DNA from: Chloroflexota bacterium | GTDB taxonomy: Bacteria > Chloroflexota > Dehalococcoidia > SM23-28-2 > RBG-16-64-32 | Direction: 5' to 3' | DNA: 10,683 nucleotides | Assembly (NCBI GenBank): GCA_005882715.1 | Contig: VBEI01000072.1 | Location: forward strand, 1-10,683 | Shown: piece by piece, positions 1 through 4,901 of the stretch | Layout of the letters: each line of letters begins with the position of its first letter | How positions within the stretch are numbered: the stretch's first letter is position 1 | The notes under the pieces: model-generated | Databases searched by the model: none | The model's input: only the letters and a program-made list of their open reading frames with translations | Told to the model about the DNA's origin: nothing | Translations under genes and position numbers: made by a program

Positions 1-534
1 GAGGTCGAGCAATCGCTTGGCGTCCACGAAAGCGAAGATCCCAGCCGCGCACGCCGCGACCGACGTGATTGTGGGGCCGCGAACGCCCAGATTGATCGCG
101 ACCTGGCAGGACGCCATGTTTGGCGCCATCGCCGGCACCGTGAACGGGCCGACCCGCGCGGCGCCTTTCTCGAGGTAGGTCCTCTCGCCGTCGGCGATCA
201 CGTCGATGCCGCCACCCCCCGTGTTCAACACAATCGCGATGTCGTCCCGGTTACTGGCTGTAATCGCCAGTCTGGAGTCGTCGACCGCCTGTCTCGCGGC
301 AGCGACAGCGAACTGCGAGAATCGCGCCGCCCGTTTCGCTGCTTTCGGCTCCATGTAGCAGGTGGGGTCCCAGCCCTTCACTTCGGCCGCGATCTGGCAC
401 TCCTGGTCGCTGGGGTCGAAGAGCGTTATGCGCTTCACCCCCGAGACACCAGCCACGAGGTTCGACCAGAACTCGCTGACGTTCAGCCCGATTGGGGTAG
501 CACAACCGAGGCCCGTCACGACCGCGCGTACCAT
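1..534 (-). CDS. Beta-ketoacyl-ACP synthase, FabF-like (3' end beyond window)
   Basis: The first 178 codons of a condensing enzyme of the KAS I/II family, which joins an acyl group to malonyl-ACP in fatty acid or polyketide synthesis in the cytosol. The N-terminus MVRAVVTGLGCATPIGLN is the usual family opening. A GGGG turn lies near residues 104-107, and a VGPFTVPAMAPNMAS segment near 130-144. The stretch TSVAACAAG near 157-165 carries the probable nucleophile Cys162, close to Cys163 of E. coli FabF. The two catalytic histidines would lie in the missing C-terminal half (the family is about 410 residues), so activity cannot be confirmed here. Its ATG overlaps the stop of the upstream lipoprotein gene by one base (TGATG at 536-532), so translation is probably coupled. 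The hotdog-enzyme neighbours suggest a dedicated acyl chain product rather than only housekeeping lipid. The family call is firm; the exact role is not. Confidence 0.9.
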   Translation of the reverse strand, partial: MVRAVVTGLGCATPIGLNVSEFWSNLVAGVSGVKRITLFDPSDQECQIAAEVKGWDPTCYMEPKAAKRAARFSQFAVAAARQAVDDSRLAITASNRDDIAIVLNTGGGGIDVIADGERTYLEKGAARVGPFTVPAMAPNMASCQVAINLGVRGPTITSVAACAAGIFAFVDAKRLLDL

Positions 535-947
535 CAGCGGCTGCACCCCTCAAGCCCAGGCACGTGGTTGAGCCGCCAGCTATCTCCCACAGCGGCGAAC
601 GTCCACTCGACCTCAACCTCTTTCGTTCCGCTGCCGTCTTGAACGCGCTGGACGATCCTTGCCTGAGCGCTGTCGCCGTCAAAGTTTACGCTAGAGGTGC
701 GGACGAACCCTTCGGGGACCGGCTGACTGGCAAGCGCCGTGGCCAACCCCTGCTTCGAGCAGTTCGCGACCACCACAGGAGCAAGATAGTCGTACAGGCC
801 ATCTGCGCCGGCGGCCGCATAAGCGTTGGCGGCGAGTTCGGCGACGCCGCTGACCTGCCTCGCCCGTTCGTCCTCCGGCACGTCCTGACCTCCTCCGCAG
901 GCAATCCCGATCGCCAGAGGTGCGACGGCCGCAGACACGAGCGCCAA
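534..947 (-). CDS. Small lipoprotein of unknown function inside the acyl-chain operon
   Basis: Encodes about 137 residues. A hydrophobic signal segment (ALVSAAVAPLAIGIAC) ends in a Cys followed by GGG, a lipoprotein-type lipobox, so the mature protein is probably anchored outside the membrane by Cys17. The mature part is alpha/beta in character and ends in a segment with EVEWTFAAVGDSWRLNHVPG. That resembles small NTF2/DUF4878-type lipoproteins, but the likeness is only impressionistic. Two further cysteines (in ANCSKQ and LEGCSR) could form a disulfide. The start is uncertain. TTG at 947 lies 2 bases after the upstream stop; CTG at 953 would overlap that stop as CTGA, add an Arg to the signal peptide, and sit 10 bases from a GGAGG at 968-964. 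No ATG or GTG is available in this frame. It is odd to find an exported protein between a dehydratase and a ketosynthase. Function unknown. Confidence 0.75.
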   Translation of the reverse strand: MALVSAAVAPLAIGIACGGGQDVPEDERARQVSGVAELAANAYAAAGADGLYDYLAPVVVANCSKQGLATALASQPVPEGFVRTSSVNFDGDSAQARIVQRVQDGSGTKEVEVEWTFAAVGDSWRLNHVPGLEGCSR

Positions 948-949
948 TC

Positions 950-1366
950 TCAGCGTATCCCAACCTCCCCGTCGCCGGACACGAGCAGCTCGTCCGCTTG
1001 GTTACGGCACTCGACATCGCAGAATATCTTGCCGCCTTCGTCGCGAACGATTCGGCCGGATGCCGTCACCCTATCGCCGGGGCGAGCTGCCCCTCGGAAA
1101 CGCACTTTAAAGCGCCCGCCCCTAAGCCACGCCGGGCCGAACGCTGCCGTCATCATCTCAGAGACGTAGGCGAGCACCAGCATGCCGTGGGCGATCGTGC
1201 CGCCGAACGGAGTGGTCGCCGCAAACGCGGGGTCAAGATGCAACGGATTGTGGTCGCCGCTCGCTTCGGCATAACGGTTGATCTTCGCCTGCGTGATCGT
1301 CTTGGTGACCGACGGCAGGACATCGCCCACTCTGTACGTCCGCATCTCCTCCGTCCACTGACTCAT
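950..1366 (-). CDS. MaoC-like (R)-hydratase/dehydratase, catalytic hotdog subunit
   Basis: A 138-residue single-hotdog protein of the MaoC/hydratase-2 family, which adds or removes water across the 2,3 bond of enoyl or 3-hydroxyacyl thioesters. The diagnostic segment YAEASGDHNPLHLDP (residues 32-46) gives the catalytic pair Asp38 and His43, with the same spacing as Asp31/His36 of PhaJ. It is followed by GGTIAHGML, also typical. Its start overlaps the end of the upstream hotdog gene by four bases (ATGA, 1366-1363). That neighbour lacks this motif, so the pair resembles the two-subunit dehydratases HadAB/HadBC of mycobacterial FAS-II. In this reading the upstream protein shapes the acyl pocket and this one does the chemistry. 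The pairing is an inference from order and overlap; the family assignment is firm. Confidence 0.92.
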   Translation of the reverse strand: MSQWTEEMRTYRVGDVLPSVTKTITQAKINRYAEASGDHNPLHLDPAFAATTPFGGTIAHGMLVLAYVSEMMTAAFGPAWLRGGRFKVRFRGAARPGDRVTASGRIVRDEGGKIFCDVECRNQADELLVSGDGEVGIR

Positions 1367-1776
1367 CCCGCCGGCCCGCCGCTCACGGGAAACGTTATCG
1401 TCGCGCGGCCGGACATCATGACTGCGCCGCTCTCGCTCTCGACGCTCAGCTCAATGCCCATAAGCACCCAGCCCTGCCTCTCGCCGCGGCTGGCGACGCG
1501 AGCCCGCGCGACGACCTCCGATTCGGTATCGCGATTGAGCGAGAAGCTGAGCTCCTGCCCAACGTGGATCGCCCCGTCGGGCAAGGCAGCCTGATCCAGC
1601 AGTGCGCGGATCGAGCAGGCGGCGAGTGCCAGCGGAGGGAAGCCGAACTCCACAACAGAGCCAATCGCATCATCCTCAACCGACCGAACGTACCCGGCCA
1701 CCCACTCTGATGTCAGCTTGATCCTGGTCTCCGCGAACTCATGTCCCTTGGGCAAAGCCGCGAGGCTGAGCGTCAT
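1363..1776 (-). CDS. Hotdog-fold dehydratase partner (HadA / MaoC N-terminal type)
   Basis: A 137-residue protein that fits the N-terminal, non-catalytic hotdog of FAS1-type dehydratases and HadA. Residues about 22-60 form the N-terminal strand and helix with a small FGFPPLALA loop. The segment GAIHVGQELSFSL near 88-100 matches the 'HgeQ..f' strand common in this group. No hydratase-2 Asp/His motif is present. The gene overlaps both neighbours by four bases: its ATG with the thioesterase stop (1776-1773), and its stop with the MaoC ATG (1366-1363). Such coupling favours equal synthesis of partners in a heteromer. The likely role is the substrate-binding half of a heterodimeric dehydratase with the 950-1366 product. 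It could instead be an independent thioesterase-like hotdog. The fold call is moderately sure, the role inferred. Confidence 0.78.
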   Translation of the reverse strand: MTLSLAALPKGHEFAETRIKLTSEWVAGYVRSVEDDAIGSVVEFGFPPLALAACSIRALLDQAALPDGAIHVGQELSFSLNRDTESEVVARARVASRGERQGWVLMGIELSVESESGAVMMSGRATITFPVSGGPAG

Positions 1777-2153
1777 CCGGACTTCGGGGCGCCGGCGAAG
1801 CGGGTGAGGTCAATGACGCGGCGCTCATGGATGCCTTCGCCTATCTTGGTGCCGCCCTCGTTGTACGCCTCGACCTCGAAGACAACTTTGCGGCCGTCCT
1901 GCTCCTTGACCCGCCCTTTGACGGTCACCTTCTGGCCGATCGGCGTCGGCGCCATGTGCCGGAGGTCCACCCGGTAGCCGACCGAGCTTTCGCCGGGGTC
2001 TTGGAAGGGAATGAGCATCTTCAAACATAGCCCCTCGATGTGCCCGACCATCGCCGGCGTCGAGTACATCGGCATCGGCAAGTGCCGGACCCCCATCTCA
2101 GGCGTCGTCTCGATCACCATCTCCTCGGTCGTGTCCGTTGGGATCTCTTTCAT
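1773..2153 (-). CDS. FlK-type hotdog acyl-CoA thioesterase
   Basis: A 126-residue thioesterase of the fluoroacetyl-CoA thioesterase (FlK) family, expected to hydrolyse an acyl-CoA or acyl-ACP thioester. Thr32 (in MYSTPAMV), Glu40 (in GHIEGL) and His66 (in VDLRHMAPTPIG) reproduce the spacing of the FlK triad Thr42/Glu50/His76 exactly. GEGIHERRVID near the C-terminus is also family-like. The positions aligned to the two Phe residues that gate the FlK pocket appear to be Arg23 and Pro26, so fluoroacetate specificity is not supported; most family members are general acyl thioesterases. It is the first gene of a five-gene minus-strand block and starts 28 bases downstream of the estimated transcription start. 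An AAAGGA ribosome site ends five bases before its ATG. In context it may release the product or edit mischarged chains. Confidence 0.88.
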   Translation of the reverse strand: MKEIPTDTTEEMVIETTPEMGVRHLPMPMYSTPAMVGHIEGLCLKMLIPFQDPGESSVGYRVDLRHMAPTPIGQKVTVKGRVKEQDGRKVVFEVEAYNEGGTKIGEGIHERRVIDLTRFAGAPKSG

Positions 2154-2187
2154 ACGCGTCCTTTCGTACTATCTGAGGTCGCAAATC

Positions 2188-2193
2188 AGTATA
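2188..2193 (-). promoter_or_regulatory. Candidate -10 element for the thioesterase-ketosynthase operon
   Basis: On the minus strand, TATACT (5 of 6 to TATAAT) lies 35 bases upstream of the thioesterase ATG. No good -35 hexamer is seen 16-18 bases further up (ACACGA at 17). The call rests on the -10 and on its place in the only intergenic gap ahead of the block. It overlaps an imperfect dyad, GTACTATCTGA against GTATACTGA (about 2166-2194), which could be an operator. Confidence 0.35.
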
Positions 2194-2244
2194 CGGGAGC
2201 AGAATCGTCCTCGTGTAGATGCGTCCCGGTGGGGCGCAGGTCGA

Positions 2245-2253
2245 TGCTAGACT
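2245..2253 (+). promoter_or_regulatory. Candidate extended -10 for the [2Fe-2S] ferredoxin
   Basis: TGCTAGACT (TGn plus TAGACT, 4 of 6 to TATAAT) would start transcription near 2260, ten bases before the GTG at 2270 and at the GGGAGA ribosome site. No -35 hexamer is evident at 17 bases. If real, it excludes the in-frame ATG at 2219 as the start. Weak evidence. Confidence 0.25.
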
Positions 2254-2269
2254 GATCGTGGGAGACTTA

Positions 2270-2605
2270 GTGCCGAATATCAAAATCCTCCCGCTCGATC
2301 GCGTGATCGAAGCGGCCGACGGCTCGACGATCATGGAGGCAGCCCACGAGCACGGCCTCTACTGGCCGACGACCTGTGGCGGCGAGGGCATCTGCACCTC
2401 TTGCGCCTGCACGATCGACGAGGGCGAGGCCAACCTCGAGCCGCTTGGGCGCGGCGAGCTCAAAACGCTGGCCGAGGAGCTCGGCGAGGCCACCGTCCGC
2501 ACCCGCTGCCTTCGTCTCGCTTGCCAGGCCCGCGCACACGGCGACGTCACGGTCACGAAGCGAGGGGTGCGGCCAGCCGAAGCGTCTCTCGTTACGCCCG
2601 AGTAG
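2270..2605 (+). CDS. [2Fe-2S] ferredoxin, adrenodoxin-like spacing
   Basis: A soluble electron carrier of about 111 residues. Cys36, Cys42 and Cys45 (CGGEGICTSC) and Cys85 (RLACQ) give Cys-x5-Cys-x2-Cys-x39-Cys. This is the pattern of vertebrate/bacterial-type [2Fe-2S] ferredoxins rather than the plant Cys-x4-Cys form. Two extra cysteines, Cys47 and Cys80, flank the cluster. I chose the GTG at 2270, giving MPNIKILP, because GGAG lies five bases upstream and the protein then begins directly at the first beta strand. An ATG at 2219 would add 17 residues without family likeness and has no ribosome site. It is divergent from the acyl-chain operon and followed after 58 bases by a second, unrelated ferredoxin. 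Partner proteins (a ferredoxin reductase, P450, desaturase or dioxygenase) are not visible in the window. Family sure, partner unknown. Confidence 0.9.
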   Translation: MPNIKILPLDRVIEAADGSTIMEAAHEHGLYWPTTCGGEGICTSCACTIDEGEANLEPLGRGELKTLAEELGEATVRTRCLRLACQARAHGDVTVTKRGVRPAEASLVTPE

Positions 2606-2613
2606 ATTTGCGC

Positions 2614-2642
2614 TTGTGGCCCTGACCCCCGCCGGATAGAAT
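2614..2642 (+). promoter_or_regulatory. Candidate promoter of the 7Fe ferredoxin gene
   Basis: TTGTGG (3 of 6 to TTGACA), a 17-base spacer and TAGAAT (5 of 6 to TATAAT) sit in the 58-base gap between the two ferredoxin genes. The start site would be near 2649, giving a leader of about 15 bases. There is no clear ribosome site before the ATG at 2664. The -35 is weak, so readthrough from the upstream ferredoxin is an alternative. Confidence 0.35.
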
Positions 2643-2663
2643 TGTCGCGCGAGCCTCGAATCC

Positions 2664-2948
2664 ATGACTTACGTCATCACCGAGCCGTGCATCGGCGTCA
2701 AAGACGCCTCTTGCGTCGACGTCTGCCCGGTGGACTGCATCCATAGCTCGGAGGAAGACCAGCAATATTACATCAACCCCGAGACCTGCATCGACTGCGC
2801 CGCCTGCGAGACCGTCTGCCCGGTGAACGCCATCTTTTTCGAGGACGATACCCCGAACCAGTGGAAGAGCTATGTCGACATCAACGCCGATTGGTTCAAG
2901 ACCCACGATGTCGGGACCGGCTTCCGCGCCCGCACGGAACGCCATTAG
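2664..2948 (+). CDS. fdxA: 7Fe ferredoxin ([3Fe-4S]/[4Fe-4S])
   Basis: A 94-residue ferredoxin of the FdxA/Azotobacter FdI type, a low-potential electron carrier in the cytosol. The cysteines are Cys9, Cys17, Cys21 and Cys25 in the first half and Cys42, Cys45, Cys48 and Cys52 in the second, the same pattern as FdI 8/16/20/24/39/42/45/49. By that homology Cys9, Cys17 and Cys52 bind the [3Fe-4S] cluster, and Cys21, Cys42, Cys45 and Cys48 the [4Fe-4S]; Cys25 is the spare near the clusters. Asp14-Ala15-Ser16 occupy the spacer of the 3Fe half (Cys-x7-Cys), which lacks the central ligand. The C-terminal tail after about residue 60 is the usual short extension. It follows a [2Fe-2S] ferredoxin on the same strand. 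Such ferredoxins often supply 2-oxoacid oxidoreductases or P450s; none is encoded here. Confidence 0.95.
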   Translation: MTYVITEPCIGVKDASCVDVCPVDCIHSSEEDQQYYINPETCIDCAACETVCPVNAIFFEDDTPNQWKSYVDINADWFKTHDVGTGFRARTERH

Positions 2949-2966
2949 CCCCTGGCCCCTGGCTCC

Positions 2967-2995
2967 TTGACTGCGATAGCCCTCAACCGTATCCT
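2967..2995 (+). promoter_or_regulatory. Promoter of the LysR regulator gene
   Basis: TTGACT (2967-2972, 5 of 6 to the -35 consensus), exactly 17 bases, then TATCCT (2990-2995, 4 of 6 to the -10). Transcription would begin near 3002, about 40 bases before the TTG start codon. It is one of the best-formed promoters in the window, and it lies immediately upstream of the LysR-type dyad. Confidence 0.55.
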
Positions 2996-3005
2996 GTTCA
3001 TGCCT

Positions 3006-3026
3006 GCTATAGGCACGATTAATAGC
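3006..3026 (+). promoter_or_regulatory. LysR-type operator (T-N11-A dyad)
   Basis: GCTAT, 11 bases, then ATAGC: a perfect 5-base inverted repeat whose inner T and A are separated by 11 bases, the classic LysR recognition form. It covers about +4 to +24 of the predicted transcript of the LysR gene itself, a position that would block its promoter. Autorepression is therefore the natural reading. No second copy was seen in the window. Confidence 0.55.
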
Positions 3027-3042
3027 TCACGAGGTCGTCCCC

Positions 3043-3939
3043 TTGGATTTTGGTCAGGTTGAGGCCTTCGCCCAGGTCGCTTCCACCCACTCATTCAGCC
3101 GCGCTGCCGAGGCTCTTCAACTCACCCAACCGTCGATCACCGCGCGCATCCAGAGCCTAGAGCGGGAACTCGGCGAGGAGCTGTTCGAGCGCGGCAGCCG
3201 CGGCGTGAAGCTGACCGACGCCGGCACGGCCTTCCTGCCTTATGTCGAGCACCTCCTACAGACTCTGCAGGAGGGCCGCGACGCGGTCGGTGAGGTGAAG
3301 AACGTGCAGGCTGGCTCTCTCCGGCTCGGCTCGGCGCCAACTATCTCGACCTACGTCCTGCCCCGCATTCTCAACGCCTTCTGCCGGCAGTACCCCGGCG
3401 TCGACGTCGTCATCCGCACCGGGCGCTCGGAGCAAGTGATGAACATGCTCCTCGCCGACGAGGTGCAGGTCGGCCTCGTTCGTTCCCTCACCAACAGCGA
3501 TGTCGAAACGATCGACCTGTATGAAGACGAGATCGTACTTGCCGCCCCACCCGAGCACGCCTTCTCCGCGGGCGGCCGCGCCACCGTGAGCGAGGCCGCC
3601 GCTGAGCCGATCGTCCTCTTCGACCGCGGTTCGTCCTACTACGGCCTGATCAACAACTTCTTCCGGCAGGCCGGCGTCATTCCTAATGTGGCGATGGAGC
3701 TCGACTCGCTCGAGGCCACTAAACGAATGGTGGAAGAAGGGCTGGGGATCGCCCTGGTGCCGTTGGTCACCATCGAGCGGGAGCTCGAGGCGGGGACCCT
3801 CGTGCGCATCGACCTCGAGGACGCCGAGCCGATCAAGCGCCCAATCTCGCTGATCCACCGCCGCCACCGCAAGCGCCCCCGCACCGTGCAGGCATTCATC
3901 GATACGATGGCGAAGATCTACCCCAATGGGCGGGGCTAG
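3043..3939 (+). CDS. LysR-family transcriptional regulator (CysL/CbbR-like)
   Basis: A 298-residue regulator of the usual family size. Residues 1-60 form the winged helix-turn-helix, with FSRAAEALQLTQPSITARIQ as the recognition core and LERELGEELFER and LTDAGTAFL after it. A linker helix follows, then a periplasmic-binding-like effector domain from about 88 to 295. This domain has the usual GSAPTISTYVLPRIL opening and the YEDEIVLAAPP and GLGIALVP segments. I chose the TTG at 3043 because GAGG at 3031-3034 lies eight bases upstream and the helix-turn-helix begins at once. The effector is unknown; N-terminal likeness to CysL/CbbR-type regulators does not fix it. Targets could include the ferredoxins upstream or genes outside the window. 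Its stop is shared with that of the convergent nfo gene. Confidence 0.93.
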   Translation: MDFGQVEAFAQVASTHSFSRAAEALQLTQPSITARIQSLERELGEELFERGSRGVKLTDAGTAFLPYVEHLLQTLQEGRDAVGEVKNVQAGSLRLGSAPTISTYVLPRILNAFCRQYPGVDVVIRTGRSEQVMNMLLADEVQVGLVRSLTNSDVETIDLYEDEIVLAAPPEHAFSAGGRATVSEAAAEPIVLFDRGSSYYGLINNFFRQAGVIPNVAMELDSLEATKRMVEEGLGIALVPLVTIERELEAGTLVRIDLEDAEPIKRPISLIHRRHRKRPRTVQAFIDTMAKIYPNGRG

Positions 3940-4793
3940 CTCTTTACTGCCACTGCTGCGCGCAGCGACTTCAGAATCTCGACGTTCTCCTTGTCCGGCC
4001 CGTGGTCCTCGATTCCGGGCACCTCGAGCAGAAATGGGATTTCTGCGAACGCCGGGTGTGAGAGGATGTTCACGAACCCGTCTCGCCCAATCTCTCCTTC
4101 GCCGATGTTGGCGTGACGGTCAACGCCACCGCCCAGCGCGATCTTGGAGTCGTTGGCGTGGACCGCGACAAGGCGCTCGAGGCCGACATCGCGGTCGAAT
4201 TCCTCGAACATCTTGTCGAGACCGGCACGGGTCCTCAAATCGTGGCCGGCGGCGAAGGCATGCTGCGTATCCAGGCACACCCTCACCCGATCGCTCCCGG
4301 ACTCGCGGATGATTGTGCCCAGCTCGGCGAATTTCGAGCCGATCGCTCCGCCCATGCCCGCAGCATTCTCGAGGATCATCCACGCGTCGTCCGGAGTATT
4401 GTCGACCACCTTGCCCACGTACTCCACCACCTGGTTCAACTTGGCGTCGTAGCCGGCGCCCATATGGCTCCCGATGTGAAAGATCACGCCTTTCGCGCCA
4501 ATCAGGCTGGCCGCCTTCATGTCGCCTACAAGCGCATCGAATGAGCGGGCCAGCAGCGCTTCGTCCGACGACGCCAGGTTCACGAGATAAAGGCCGTGGA
4601 TGAAGGCGGGCTCGATGCCCGTCTCTTCAATCCTCTTCTTGAACGCCTCCACCTCAGCTTCCGTGTACTTCTTGCGCTTCCAGGCATAGGGCGCGCCTGA
4701 GAAGATCTGGATCGTCTCCGCGCCCATCTCGACGGCATGGTCGATTGCCTTGTCGACGCCTCCCGCCGTCCGAACATGGGCGCCAATCTTCAT
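3936..4793 (-). CDS. nfo: Endonuclease IV (AP endonuclease)
   Basis: A 285-residue base-excision repair enzyme that cleaves DNA 5' to abasic sites and removes blocked 3' ends, using three zinc ions in a TIM barrel. All nine metal ligands can be placed: His66, His106, Glu142, Asp175, His178, His212, Asp225, His227 and Glu257. They lie 3-4 positions before E. coli Nfo His69, His109, Glu145, Asp179, His182, His216, Asp229, His231 and Glu261. The signature stretches LENAAG, CLDTQHAFAAG and GVDRHANIGEG are intact. Start: ATG with MKIGAHV, the family's standard opening, although no good ribosome site precedes it. An extended -10 is found about 60 bases upstream. It converges on the LysR gene with a four-base overlap. 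There is no functional tie to the neighbours; it is probably a housekeeping gene. Confidence 0.96.
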   Translation of the reverse strand: MKIGAHVRTAGGVDKAIDHAVEMGAETIQIFSGAPYAWKRKKYTEAEVEAFKKRIEETGIEPAFIHGLYLVNLASSDEALLARSFDALVGDMKAASLIGAKGVIFHIGSHMGAGYDAKLNQVVEYVGKVVDNTPDDAWMILENAAGMGGAIGSKFAELGTIIRESGSDRVRVCLDTQHAFAAGHDLRTRAGLDKMFEEFDRDVGLERLVAVHANDSKIALGGGVDRHANIGEGEIGRDGFVNILSHPAFAEIPFLLEVPGIEDHGPDKENVEILKSLRAAVAVKS

Positions 4794-4850
4794 GAGTGGT
4801 GAAACAGGAGAGTGGGAACTTGGGACCAGCCGGGCATCATATCCGGGCGT

Positions 4851-4859
4851 AGTATAGCA
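4851..4859 (-). promoter_or_regulatory. Extended -10 promoter of nfo
   Basis: Read on the minus strand, TGCTATACT is a TGn extended -10 with TATACT (5 of 6). The -35 region is poor (AATGAT at 17 bases), as is common for extended -10 promoters. Transcription would start near 4844, giving a leader of about 50 bases. The start site lies in a direct repeat, CCGGGC at 4830-4835 and 4843-4848 (13-base period), which might bind a regulator. Confidence 0.45.
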
Positions 4860-4901
4860 GGCGCCGTCGCTGAATCATTCGCTTTTCCTCCGACTCGCTG
4901 G

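Noticed and set aside
564..1594. Plus-strand frames of 201 and 224 codons opposite the lipoprotein and dehydratases
   Set aside because: Shadows of the minus genes: no family likeness, no promoter, no ribosome site.
1773..2153. Fluoroacetate resistance function for the FlK-like thioesterase
   Set aside because: The triad matches, but the aromatic gate residues do not, and no fluorometabolite genes are nearby.
2219..2605. ATG at 2219 as the start of the [2Fe-2S] ferredoxin
   Set aside because: It adds 17 residues unlike the family and lacks a ribosome site, while GTG at 2270 has GGAG five bases upstream.
2949..2962. Perfect tandem 7-base repeat CCCCTGG just after fdxA
   Set aside because: Two short copies only, no stem with a T run, so neither a terminator nor an array; probably chance slippage.
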